From positions 99,740 through 163,739 of the forward strand of contig NZ_KK211084.1 of the NCBI RefSeq assembly GCF_000620145.1: a stretch of 64,000 nucleotides of DNA, given 5' to 3'. The notes under the pieces are model-generated. The model was not told the DNA's origin. It did no database searches and worked only from the letters and a program-made list of their open reading frames with translations. Position numbers and translations under genes: made by a program. Numbering within the stretch: position 1 is the stretch's first letter; each line of letters opens with the position of its first letter. The DNA is from Deefgea rivuli DSM 18356 (GTDB taxonomy: Bacteria; Pseudomonadota; Gammaproteobacteria; Burkholderiales; Chitinibacteraceae). Shown here piece by piece: positions 53,020-63,716 of the stretch.

Positions 53020-54729
53020 CTACTTTGTCTTAGAGAGACTCTCAACATACTGATTGATGTAGTCTGAGAACTTGTCTACAGACATAACAGCCACAGCGAG
53101 GGATACAACAGAGAGAATAACGGCAAAAACCGCCACCAGTTCCATACGCGCCTGAGTCCGAATATTCTCTCTCGTGCTCAAGATTCCGGACAACTGCTCA
53201 AGGTGCTCACGAGTCTCCCCCTCGAGGCTTTGTGCCTGCGAAGCAAGAAAGTGGGTTCGAGAGCGAAGAGCTTCGAAGATTTCAATCGGCTTCTCTTCCC
53301 TAGGCCAAGGTTGAGTTTGAAATGTGGAACAGGTCCACTTATATGAATGAACTTTTTCGGATCTACTGGCAAGCTCTGAGGTTAGCGCGGGGATGCCAAT
53401 GGATCTATCGAAGTACAGTCGTATCTGCTCTATGCACGTTGTGGTACCTTTTCGGGAGGTCGTGTCGGCTGAGATTGAACTTGGTGTAAGGCGAAGAAGC
53501 CGGATGATCTCTCGTAGTGCAGCGATTGCAGCGAAATTAACCATGATGCCTTCGATGTGGTCACTGACGATTGACGCATGTACTGCATCACTGTCGCCAC
53601 CTCGATACTTCAGTTGATCTGCGGTGAGAAGACTCGTCTGAAGGTTAGCTATGGCGTGATAGCGAAGATCTCCGTCTGATTCAGGCCAACACAGAGCGAG
53701 TCCAGCACAATCCTCGAGTGTCCAGATCTCTTTGTGACCGGGCTGAGAGAGAAGACGGGTCCAATCTGCTTCTGGGCGCGTTTGTGCCCTGACTCCGACA
53801 AGCAGAGGCTCGCAAATGGTCGAAATGAGTTCGGCTGTGGGCAAACGATTGCAATCAGGGGCGCGGGAGAAAAATCCAGGAAGGTGTACTGAGAACCATT
53901 TTACAATTTGCGTTCTTGATTTGGTGCGAGCCAAGCCAACGGCGTGACGCTTGACGTGCTCAACGTCGAAGTAACGATAACCATCCTTGAGCGTCCCATA
54001 TCCCGTCTTTCGATCAATGTTAAGTTCTTCGTGATACGCGTGACCCGCAGATTCCGTCAACACAAAGCAAATGATGACGGCAGTAACGGAGGGAGATAGT
54101 TGATATATATAGCCATGGGCGTAATCCACCATTTCAGGAAGTGGGGCCGTCCGGCCTTTAAGGAGAAAGCGACTCTCTCCTGGGCGCTCAATGTGACCGA
54201 GGTTTAGGTTGCCCTCGGTACCATATGTACGTTGCTCGTTAATCCAAGAAGCGGGGTTAGTATTGAGGCCAAAAGGTTGATCTTTATGCCACCCCAAATG
54301 CTTAATGGCTGCGTTAAGGGAATCGGCCTCGGCTGGCCCAAAGATCTCAATCCCCCACATGGCGATTTGTTGAAGCCGCTCTCCTTCGGGAACTCGCGTC
54401 GCTAGGTTGCTTTCTACGTCACGGCGGCGAAGGAACTCGCGATCACCGCGATTAGGGGTGGGAACTAATTGAGGGAAGCGGACATGAAGGCGGCGCCAAG
54501 CATGCTGAAAAGCGCGATCAATGGTTCTACGCAGAGGTAGAGGCGTATCTGACTCAGGTTGGGAGGAGATTGCTGGTTTAGCACTTGAAGTTGACTCTTT
54601 GCCAGAGGAGATTGTTTCGGACACAAGATACCTAACAGATAATAGGTGGCTAACCGGCCAGCCAATGCATATTAAAGCGGAGGCAGAGAAACCATAAAAC
54701 CCAAAGGATCTACAATGCTTTCCGCGCAT
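53020..54729 (-). CDS. Large hypothetical protein of foreign character
   Basis: A 569-residue protein I do not recognise. The N-terminus has a weak hydrophobic stretch (GFYGFSASALICIGW), followed by a Ser-rich linker. The central ~400 residues look globular with no catalytic motif I can name. The C-terminal ~90 residues have a likely coiled coil (LASQAQSLEGETREHLEQLSGIL) and a clear membrane helix (LVAVFAVILSVVSLAVAVMSV), ending in a short cytosolic or periplasmic tail. ATG 54729 has AGGTG seven bases upstream; a GTG at 54624 with AGGT is an alternative and would drop the first 35 residues. Codon use (AGA, AGG, CGG, CTC, GTA, TCG) differs strongly from neighbours, so I think it was acquired by transfer. 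Confidence 0.7.
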   Translation of the reverse strand: MRGKHCRSFGFYGFSASALICIGWPVSHLLSVRYLVSETISSGKESTSSAKPAISSQPESDTPLPLRRTIDRAFQHAWRRLHVRFPQLVPTPNRGDREFLRRRDVESNLATRVPEGERLQQIAMWGIEIFGPAEADSLNAAIKHLGWHKDQPFGLNTNPASWINEQRTYGTEGNLNLGHIERPGESRFLLKGRTAPLPEMVDYAHGYIYQLSPSVTAVIICFVLTESAGHAYHEELNIDRKTGYGTLKDGYRYFDVEHVKRHAVGLARTKSRTQIVKWFSVHLPGFFSRAPDCNRLPTAELISTICEPLLVGVRAQTRPEADWTRLLSQPGHKEIWTLEDCAGLALCWPESDGDLRYHAIANLQTSLLTADQLKYRGGDSDAVHASIVSDHIEGIMVNFAAIAALREIIRLLRLTPSSISADTTSRKGTTTCIEQIRLYFDRSIGIPALTSELASRSEKVHSYKWTCSTFQTQPWPREEKPIEIFEALRSRTHFLASQAQSLEGETREHLEQLSGILSTRENIRTQARMELVAVFAVILSVVSLAVAVMSVDKFSDYINQYVESLSKTK

Positions 54730-54794
54730 TTTGCGCACCTACTAACTAACAAAAGATGACGAGTTAGCTAATGCGCATCCATTTTTCAAGACTC

Positions 54795-54884
54795 TCAAGA
54801 GATGAAGCGATAACCAATAATGGCTATACCGATAAACAAGTAGAGACCAACTACTGTGCTGATGACCACATATTGATTATTCAT
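54795..54884 (-). CDS. Tiny membrane-protein ORF (29 residues)
   Basis: MNNQYVVISTVVGLYLFIGIAIIGYRFIS is not given whole by any family I know, but it is one long hydrophobic helix (MNNQYVVISTVVGLYLFIG and IAIIGYRFIS). It has a strong ribosome-binding site, AGGGTGAT, directly before ATG. It starts 66 bases upstream of the large foreign gene on the same strand. It resembles the first helix of sodium-solute symporters, so it may be a truncated remnant of one. It may equally be a real small membrane protein or a leader ORF. Its size makes it hard to judge. Confidence 0.4.
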   Translation of the reverse strand: MNNQYVVISTVVGLYLFIGIAIIGYRFIS

Positions 54885-55050
54885 TATCACCCTGCCATGA
54901 AACTGACGCAAAAGCAAGATAATCGACGCCATGCTGATTCACATACATAAGTGGCGAATCAATCGGATTAATTTCATTAATGAAAAAAATTCGATATCGA
55001 CCTTCTTCACTCCTAACCTAAAAATACCGGCAAATTAACCGTATTCCATA

Positions 55051-55077
55051 TAAAAAAAGGAGCCCAAAAGCTCCTTC
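55051..55077 (-). terminator. Terminator of gyrB
   Basis: On the minus strand AAGGAGC, loop ttttgg, GCTCCTT followed by TTTTTTA. It lies 50 bases past the gyrB stop. Confidence 0.85.
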
Positions 55078-55127
55078 CTAAATTTCACAAAATGAGAATA
55101 TCTCAGTTCTTATGAAAACCTACATTG

Positions 55128-57643
<2,516 letters not shown>

Positions 57644-57651
57644 ACCGCAGC

Positions 57652-58758
57652 CTAGATACGCATTGGCATCACAATGTATTTGAAGTGTTCATTATCCGGA
57701 ATTGTGACCAACACGCTGGAATTCACATCGCCAAAATAGCAGTGCAAGGTTTCCACCGAGAGATTAGTCAGTACATCGAGCAGATATTGAATGTTAAAGC
57801 CGATATCCAGCGGTTCGCCGCTGTAACCGACTTCAACTTCCTCTTGCGCTTCTTCTTGCTCATTGTTATTGCACAAAATCTTCAGCGTGCTGTCGGTCAG
57901 AACTAGACGAACACCACGGAATTTTTCGTTCGACAAAATCGCTGCGCGTTGCATCGACGACAACAGCGCCTGACGATCTACGGTGAGCAATTTGTCATTG
58001 TTTTGTGGGATCACGCGGTTGTAATCGGGGAATTTACCGTCGACTACTTTGCTATGAATCACGATTTTGCCAAAGCTGAACTTCACTTGATTGCTGGCGA
58101 TATCAATGGTGACTTCGTCATCCACTTCACCGAGCAATTTGAAGAGTTCCAGTATGGTTTTGCGCGGCAAGATCACTTCGTTTTTCTCAAACGAAGCGGC
58201 CAATTCAGTCGATACAAAACCCAAACGGTGGCCATCGGTGGCAACCAGTTTAAGCAAATTGCCTTCGGTGACCATAAACAGGCCATTGAGGTAATAGCGA
58301 ATATCTTGGTGCGCCATCGCAAATTGCACGCGGCCTAGCAAAGCTTTGAGTTGACGTTGCGGCAGGCGAATTGTCGCGCGCAAATTAGTATCAACAGCCA
58401 GCTCAGGGAAATCAGCGGCAGGCAAAGTTTGCAATGCAAAGCGGCTTTTGCCGGCTTTAATCGTCAAACGGCCTTCGGCTTCTTCGAGCGTCACGACGGT
58501 TTTGTCGGGAATCGCACGCAAAATATCCGACATTTTTTTCGCCGCAACGGTAATCGCAAAATCACCGCCCGAAAAACCCTCGGTTTGTTGGCTGCTAATT
58601 TGGATTTCTAAGTCAGTACCGGTAAAAGACAGCGCGTCGCCATCTTTTTTAATCAGTACATTCGACAGGATAGGCAGAGTGTGTCGACGCTCGACAATAC
58701 CCGTTACAGTGGCCAGTGGTTTTAGGAGCGAATCGCGTTCAGCTTGCAGCAGTTGCAT
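57652..58758 (-). CDS. dnaN: DNA polymerase III beta clamp
   Basis: A 368-residue sliding clamp with three tandem clamp domains. Recognisable blocks are MQLLQAERDSLLKPLATVTGIVERRHTLPILSNVL at the N-terminus, YYLNGLFMVTEGNLLKLVATDGHRLGF in the middle, and NEHFKYIVMPMRI at the end, the standard C-terminus. It lies between dnaA and gyrB. An R1 hairpin occupies the dnaA-dnaN gap. Confidence 0.98.
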   Translation of the reverse strand: MQLLQAERDSLLKPLATVTGIVERRHTLPILSNVLIKKDGDALSFTGTDLEIQISSQQTEGFSGGDFAITVAAKKMSDILRAIPDKTVVTLEEAEGRLTIKAGKSRFALQTLPAADFPELAVDTNLRATIRLPQRQLKALLGRVQFAMAHQDIRYYLNGLFMVTEGNLLKLVATDGHRLGFVSTELAASFEKNEVILPRKTILELFKLLGEVDDEVTIDIASNQVKFSFGKIVIHSKVVDGKFPDYNRVIPQNNDKLLTVDRQALLSSMQRAAILSNEKFRGVRLVLTDSTLKILCNNNEQEEAQEEVEVGYSGEPLDIGFNIQYLLDVLTNLSVETLHCYFGDVNSSVLVTIPDNEHFKYIVMPMRI

Positions 58759-58910
58759 TTACTCTCACCCAAGTTAGATTAATTGATTTGTATGCCCCCG
58801 ATTCTACCGCAAATCGGGGCTAAAATCAGGAATGCGAAAGCTTAGCGGCCTTGAAGCGAGCTACGCCCAATTTAAATTAGCGCAGCTTCAAGCCACATTC
58901 AGCGCAATGA

Positions 58911-58963
58911 ATGGGTATATGAATGCAGCCATTACTCATAAAGCGCCGCATTGCAATACCCAT
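58911..58963. repeat. R1 hairpin repeat, copy 14
   Basis: ATGGGTATaTGaatgcaGC, centre, GCcgcattgCAATACCCAT. A clean 8-bp outer stem inside the dnaA-dnaN spacer. Confidence 0.85.
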
Positions 58964-58999
58964 CACTTCACAAAATTGAATCCCGCGTATGTAGTCCGA

Positions 59000-60385
59000 T
59001 CAAGAACGCAACATTTGCAGCAGCACACTATATTGATGCGCCATTTCGCTGTCATTTTTGCGGAACTCTTCAATCGTGCGACAAGCATGCAAGACGGTCG
59101 TGTGATCGCGGCCACCGAAGGCATCGCCAATCGCAGGCAAACTCATTTGTGTTAGCTCTTTGGTCAGCGTCATCGCCATTTGCCGTGGCCGTGCAATATC
59201 TCGCGTGCGCTTTTTGCTGTGCATATCGGCGACTTTGATTTTGTAAAAGTCAGCGACGGTTTTTTGGATATTCTCAACCGAAACCTGGCGATTACCCGAA
59301 GCCAAAATATCGCGCAGCGCTTCTTTGGCCGACTCAACCGTGATCGGCTGATTAGTAAAGCGCACATAAGCCAACACGCGTTTGAGCGCACCTTCTAGCT
59401 CACGCACGTTGGAGCGGATATTTTTTGCCATGAAAAAAGCGACGTTGGCATCGAGCTTAAAATGCTCGGCTTCGGCTTTTTTCAACAAAATCGCCACGCG
59501 CATTTCGGTTTCTGGCGGCTCGATCGGCACGATCAAACCCCAAGAGAAACGTGAAGTTAAACGCTCTTGCAGACCATCAATTTCACGCGGAATTTTGTCG
59601 CTGGTTAAAATAATTTGCTTGCCGCTTTCAAGTAGCGCATTAAATAGATAGAAGAACTCTTCTTGCGTACGATCTTTGCCAACGAAAAACTGAATATCGT
59701 CGACCAGCAATAAATCTAAGGAATGGTAATAACGCTTAAATTCATCAAATGATTTGTGTTGATAGGCTTTCACGACGTCTTGCACGTATTTTTCGGCGTG
59801 GATATAGCGAATTTTGGCCTGCGGATTGTGCTGATGTACGAAATTACCAATCGCTTGGATCAAATGCGTTTTACCCAAGCCCACACCGCCGTACACAAAC
59901 AGCGGGTTGTAGCTGACACCGGGATTTTCTGCGACTTGCATCGCGGCGGCGCGCGCCACCTGATTGGCTTTACCGGTAACGAGCGTATCAAAGCTATGCG
60001 ATGGATTTAGCCGCGTGGTTTCATGGCTGGCGCCGCTGGCGTCAAAGCGTTTGCTTTGTTTCACTGGCGCAGCTGCAGATTCACCCGAATCAGCAGATGC
60101 ATTGGCTGGACGCGCAGCAACGCGCGGCGGCGGCGCGGACATTTGCCCAACTTTCAACTCAATCGGCGGCGGTACGCCGTCGCATAATTTGGCCGCAGCC
60201 ATTTCGATCATGCCTAAATAGCGATCACGAATAAATTGCAAGAAAATCTGATTGGGCACCGCAATGACTAAGGTTTCGTCAATCATCTGTGCCGTGAGCG
60301 GCTTGATCCAGATGTTAAATTGACTGGCGCCCAAGTTTTGCTGCAGCTCGTTGAGGCAATGCGGCCAAAGTGTTTCTATTTGCAT
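59000..60385 (-). CDS. dnaA: Chromosomal replication initiator DnaA
   Basis: A 461-residue AAA+ initiator that binds DnaA boxes and melts the origin. Domain I starts MQIETLWPHCLNELQQNLGASQFNIWIKPL. A Pro/Ala/Ser-rich linker (about 85-130) follows, then Walker A GGVGLGKTHL, Walker B LLLVDDIQF, and the C-terminal DNA-binding domain with the signature GGRDHTTVLHACRTI. I chose ATG 60385; the open frame upstream is not family-like. First gene of dnaA-dnaN-gyrB, running leftward. The translation start has a weak ribosome-binding site. Confidence 0.98.
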   Translation of the reverse strand: MQIETLWPHCLNELQQNLGASQFNIWIKPLTAQMIDETLVIAVPNQIFLQFIRDRYLGMIEMAAAKLCDGVPPPIELKVGQMSAPPPRVAARPANASADSGESAAAPVKQSKRFDASGASHETTRLNPSHSFDTLVTGKANQVARAAAMQVAENPGVSYNPLFVYGGVGLGKTHLIQAIGNFVHQHNPQAKIRYIHAEKYVQDVVKAYQHKSFDEFKRYYHSLDLLLVDDIQFFVGKDRTQEEFFYLFNALLESGKQIILTSDKIPREIDGLQERLTSRFSWGLIVPIEPPETEMRVAILLKKAEAEHFKLDANVAFFMAKNIRSNVRELEGALKRVLAYVRFTNQPITVESAKEALRDILASGNRQVSVENIQKTVADFYKIKVADMHSKKRTRDIARPRQMAMTLTKELTQMSLPAIGDAFGGRDHTTVLHACRTIEEFRKNDSEMAHQYSVLLQMLRS

Positions 60386-60556
60386 GGGGTCAATGTCATT
60401 ACGGAAAAGGTGGGTTGACACGGTATTAGCGCAGAGGGAGCCGAGCATCTATATGTATAGACGCAACAAAATACAAACAGCCAGCCTCGCAAGCACGGTA
60501 GCGATTCGCTACTGAGGTTACCGAGAAACGAGCCATTGTACCTGCAAGTGCAGGAC

Positions 60557-60565
60557 TTATCCACA
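60557..60565 (+). promoter_or_regulatory. DnaA box (perfect consensus)
   Basis: TTATCCACA, an exact match to the DnaA-binding consensus, 172 bp upstream of the dnaA start. It may serve dnaA autoregulation, the origin, or both. Confidence 0.75.
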
Positions 60566-60607
60566 AGCACAATCAGCAATCGATCCACGGTTAATCGTCA
60601 CTCTTGC

Positions 60608-60636
60608 TTGACAAGGTACTAGCAACACTGATTAAA
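60608..60636 (+). promoter_or_regulatory. Probable sigma-70 promoter of rpmH
   Basis: TTGACA, 17-base spacer, ATTAAA (or TTAAAT with 18). It ends 40 bp before the rpmH start, a strong -35 as expected for a ribosomal-protein gene. Confidence 0.6.
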
Positions 60637-60675
60637 TCACGTGTTTACTGCCCAATTAGCACTTAGGATTTAGTC

Positions 60676-60810
60676 ATGAAACGTACTTTCCAACCTTCTG
60701 TAATCAAACGTAAACGCACTCATGGTTTCCGTGCCCGTATGTCAACCGTTGGTGGTGTTCGCGTTCTTAACGCACGCCGCGCCAAGGGTCGTAAAGTTTT
60801 ATCGGCTTAA
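60676..60810 (+). CDS. rpmH: Ribosomal protein bL34
   Basis: A 44-residue, highly basic ribosomal protein of the large subunit. It translates as [20 protein letters not shown], then [20 protein letters not shown] and VLSA, the standard bL34 sequence. AGGATTTAGTC precedes the ATG. First gene of the rightward rpmH-rnpA-yidD-yidC-mnmE cluster. It is too short to be prominent in a simple ORF list but is unmistakable. Confidence 0.98.
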   Translation: MKRTFQPSVIKRKRTHGFRARMSTVGGVRVLNARRAKGRKVLSA

Positions 60811-60850
60811 GCTGTTGCGAACGAACGCACCTGCTTCCGTTTTGAACGGC

Positions 60851-61228
60851 ATGCAGAGCGTACCTCGCTACCGCTTTGCGCGTGATGCACGCTTACTAAA
60901 AACGGATGATTTTTCATCCGTTTTTAGTTTGCGAGCGTCAGTGAGTAACGATTACTTCCAAGTTTTAGGCAAACCCAGCCAGCTGCCTCAAGCTAGGCTC
61001 GGTTTGGTTGTCGGCAAAAAAACCGATAAACGCGCCGTAGGTCGTAATTACATCAAGCGCACCGTTCGCGAACTCTTCCGTCAAAACACCGATCTCTTGT
61101 TAGGCCTTGATGTTGTCGTCAGATCTCGCAAGCCGTTCGAGCGTAATGACGGCGCAGCTGCGCGCCTTGCCTTACTCAGTTTATTTAAACGATTGAAGCA
61201 ATGTCGCGCCTTATCATCGCACTGCTGA
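60851..61228 (+). CDS. rnpA: Ribonuclease P protein component RnpA
   Basis: A 125-residue basic protein subunit of RNase P that helps the RNA cut tRNA 5' leaders. It starts [21 protein letters not shown] and has the diagnostic RNR-type block [29 protein letters not shown] chose ATG 60851; upstream the frame overlaps rpmH. It lies 40 bases after rpmH and its end overlaps the yidD start by 28 bases, the usual order. Confidence 0.95.
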   Translation: MQSVPRYRFARDARLLKTDDFSSVFSLRASVSNDYFQVLGKPSQLPQARLGLVVGKKTDKRAVGRNYIKRTVRELFRQNTDLLLGLDVVVRSRKPFERNDGAAARLALLSLFKRLKQCRALSSHC

Positions 61229-61410
61229 AACTTTATCAGTGGATGATTAGTCCACTGCTGGGGCCTCGCTGCCGCTTCATACCTACTTGTTCGCAATATG
61301 GGATTGAGGCGGTGAGTCGATATGGGCCAGTAAAAGGTAGTTGGCTCACCACAAAACGTCTGTGCCGATGCCACCCTTGGGGCGGCTGTGGGCATGATCC
61401 TGTTCCGTAA
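61201..61410 (+). CDS. yidD: Membrane protein insertion efficiency factor YidD
   Basis: A 69-residue peripheral membrane protein believed to assist YidC in membrane-protein insertion. The family core is present: [41 protein letters not shown], followed by [18 protein letters not shown]. Its start overlaps the end of rnpA, and yidC follows after 138 bp. No terminator is seen between. Confidence 0.96.
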   Translation: MSRLIIALLKLYQWMISPLLGPRCRFIPTCSQYGIEAVSRYGPVKGSWLTTKRLCRCHPWGGCGHDPVP

Positions 61411-61548
61411 TATATATAAGTCGTGCAAAAGTTTTATCGCAATGAGAAGCCGCAGATCCGTACATCTAAGTACGACTCGGAAAACCACGCTGCAATAAAC
61501 TATTGCTTATCTACTTAAAGCCACCGAGTTGGGAGCTCTTCCGTTCAA

Positions 61549-63198
61549 ATGGATACTAAGAGACTAATCCTCTTTATTGCGCTGTCTTTCAGCATTCTGT
61601 TTTTCTGGCAAAAATATATGGAGCAGCGTTACCCGCAGCCCAAAACCACTGCCAGCGCAACAGCCGCCATAGCGGCCTCTAACAGCGCAAGCACAACCGC
61701 CTCTACCGCAGCAGCCCCCGAAACCAGCGGCCTTGTTAAAGGTCAGCGGATTACGGTGACGACTGACTTATTCCGTGCTGAAATCGATAGCAACGGTGGC
61801 GATTTACGTCACGTTGAACTCTTGAAAATCGGCGCAACCAACGATCCAAGCAAACCATTTGTCTTGTTGCAAGATTCGGGTGAGCACACCTATGTGGCGC
61901 AAACGGGCTTGCTCGGCGAGGGAATGCCAACGCATAAAAGCGTTTTCAGCTCCGCCCAAGCCAGCTACACGATGGCTGAAGGTCAAAATGAAATCGCTGT
62001 TCGCCTAGAAGCCCCAGGCCCTGCTGGTGTCAAAATCGCCAAAATTTACACCTTTAAGCGTGATGAATATCTAGTCGATGTGAAGTATGAAATCGTCAAC
62101 GGCGGCACCGCCCCATTGACGACCAGCGCTTACTATCGCTTGATTCGCGACGGCAAAGTTGAAAATCCGGGCATGTTTGGCACGCACACCTTTACTGGCC
62201 CTGCGCTCTTTACTCAAGAAGATAAATTCCAGAAAGTGGAATTTGATAAAATCACCAAAGGCGAAGCTAAATTCCGTCCAAGCGCAAATAATGGCTGGAT
62301 TGCGATGATTCAGCACTACTTCGTTTCTGGCTGGATTTTCTCGCCAAACAACGGCAGCCCAGCTTGCACGCCGACCGATTGCCGCTTTGAAATGAAAGCA
62401 CTGCCAGACAATATGTTCTCGGTAGGCGCAGTCATTGACTTGCCGAAAATCGAAGCAGGTGCGAAATTTGAGCGCACCGTGCCGATCTTTGTTGGCCCGC
62501 AAGAAAGTCGTCGCCTTGCCGCAGTTGCACCGGGTTTTGATCTGGTGAAAGACTACGGCATGTTCAAGATTTTCTCGCAACCCTTGTTTGCCGTGCTTGA
62601 ATTCATTCATGGTTTGGTAGGCAATTGGGGCTGGTCGATTATCATCGTAACCTTGCTACTGAAAGCGGCGTTCTTCCCATTGGCCAGCGCCAGCTACCGT
62701 TCGATGGCGAAAATGCGCTTGCTCGCACCGCGCATGGAAGAGCTGAAAAAACGTCACGGCGAAGACCGCGTGAAGTTCCAGCAATCCGTCATGGAAATGT
62801 ACAAGACTGAAAAGGTCAATCCACTCGGCGGTTGCTTGCCGATGTTGGTGCAAATTCCAGTGTTCATTGGTTTCTACTGGATGCTATTGGCCGCAGTTGA
62901 ATTGCGCCAAGCACCGTGGGCATTCTGGATTCATGACTTGTCAGTTAAAGATCCACTGTATATCTTGCCGCTGATTATGGCTGCTTCGATGTACGTACAA
63001 ACAATGCTATCGCCGCCACCGCCGGATCCGATGCAAGCGAAGATGATGAAGTGGATGCCGATTATATTCTCAGTATTCTTCTTCTTCTTCCCGGCTGGTT
63101 TGGTTCTGTACTGGGTGGTGAACAATGTATTGTCGATCATTCAGCAATATGTGATTACCAAGAAAATTGAGAATCAAGCCAAAGCAGCGAAGAGTTAG
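61549..63198 (+). CDS. yidC: Membrane protein insertase YidC
   Basis: A 549-residue inner-membrane insertase. N-terminal TM1 (LILFIALSFSILFFWQKYM) is followed by a large periplasmic beta-sandwich domain (about 60-345), then five conserved helices with GNWGWSIIIVTLLLKAAFFPLASASYRSMAKMR (catalytic Arg region) and PLGGCLPMLVQIPVFIGFYWML, ending in a basic tail. The length agrees with gammaproteobacterial YidC (548). It follows yidD. A strong terminator lies 15 bases after the stop, so mnmE is probably transcribed separately. Confidence 0.98.
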   Translation: MDTKRLILFIALSFSILFFWQKYMEQRYPQPKTTASATAAIAASNSASTTASTAAAPETSGLVKGQRITVTTDLFRAEIDSNGGDLRHVELLKIGATNDPSKPFVLLQDSGEHTYVAQTGLLGEGMPTHKSVFSSAQASYTMAEGQNEIAVRLEAPGPAGVKIAKIYTFKRDEYLVDVKYEIVNGGTAPLTTSAYYRLIRDGKVENPGMFGTHTFTGPALFTQEDKFQKVEFDKITKGEAKFRPSANNGWIAMIQHYFVSGWIFSPNNGSPACTPTDCRFEMKALPDNMFSVGAVIDLPKIEAGAKFERTVPIFVGPQESRRLAAVAPGFDLVKDYGMFKIFSQPLFAVLEFIHGLVGNWGWSIIIVTLLLKAAFFPLASASYRSMAKMRLLAPRMEELKKRHGEDRVKFQQSVMEMYKTEKVNPLGGCLPMLVQIPVFIGFYWMLLAAVELRQAPWAFWIHDLSVKDPLYILPLIMAASMYVQTMLSPPPPDPMQAKMMKWMPIIFSVFFFFFPAGLVLYWVVNNVLSIIQQYVITKKIENQAKAAKS

Positions 63199-63213
63199 CT
63201 AGCAGCACCTTAT

Positions 63214-63248
63214 TAACGCCACCGCCTCACGCCGGTGGCGTTTTTTAT
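63214..63248 (+). terminator. Terminator after yidC
   Basis: AACGCCACCG, loop cctcacgc, CGGTGGCGTTTTTT: ten pairs and a T run, 16 bases past the stop. Confidence 0.92.
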
Positions 63249-63263
63249 ATCTGACGTATATTA

Positions 63264-63716
63264 ATGCAGACCATGCCCAAACAGACTCACAACTCAATAC
63301 CCATAGAAATATTGCAGTTCTTTAATGCCTATTGCGCAGCCTACAATCAACTCGATTCATCTCGCATCGCCGAGCATTTCGCCCTCCCTTCTGGGATTGC
63401 CCAGCAAGGGCAATATTTTCATTTCACTGAAAATGCAGCGCTGCTGAATAATATGCAGGCTCTGTGTGAACATTATCGACAAGATGGTTTCGTGAATGCC
63501 GACTATCAAATCAGTACATTTTTACCGCAAGGACAATATCACTGCGTTGTCGATATCGTATGGACGATTACACGGGCAAAACCCCAGCTGCCTACCCAGT
63601 TCCAGACCACGTATAATCTGATCTGGCACAAATCAGGCTGGCGCATTCAACTGTGCACCGCCTACCAAGAACAATTTAATCAGACACTGCGAGTCCATCA
63701 TGCTTTACACCCCTGA
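63264..63716 (+). CDS. NTF2-like hypothetical protein upstream of mnmE
   Basis: A 150-residue soluble protein. The helix pattern [32 protein letters not shown] resembles the first helices of the NTF2/SnoaL fold, with strands later ([34 protein letters not shown]). There is no signal peptide. ATG 63264 or, nine bases later, another ATG could be the start. Its end overlaps the mnmE start by 17 bases, suggesting coupling, and it begins 16 bases after the yidC terminator. Function unknown. Confidence 0.75.
   Translation: MQTMPKQTHNSIPIEILQFFNAYCAAYNQLDSSRIAEHFALPSGIAQQGQYFHFTENAALLNNMQALCEHYRQDGFVNADYQISTFLPQGQYHCVVDIVWTITRAKPQLPTQFQTTYNLIWHKSGWRIQLCTAYQEQFNQTLRVHHALHP

Larger units (their letters stand above)
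60386..60675. other. Origin-type dnaA-rpmH intergenic region
   Basis: This 290-bp gap has the gene context of a bacterial chromosomal origin (dnaA leftward, rpmH rightward). Only one perfect DnaA box, TTATCCACA at 60557-60565, is visible; CGATCCACG at 60581-60589 is a weaker relative. There is no obvious AT-rich 13-mer array and the region is not unusually AT-rich. If this is oriC it is poor in canonical boxes, so the true origin might instead use degenerate sites or lie nearby. The region certainly holds the promoters of dnaA and rpmH. Confidence 0.5.
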
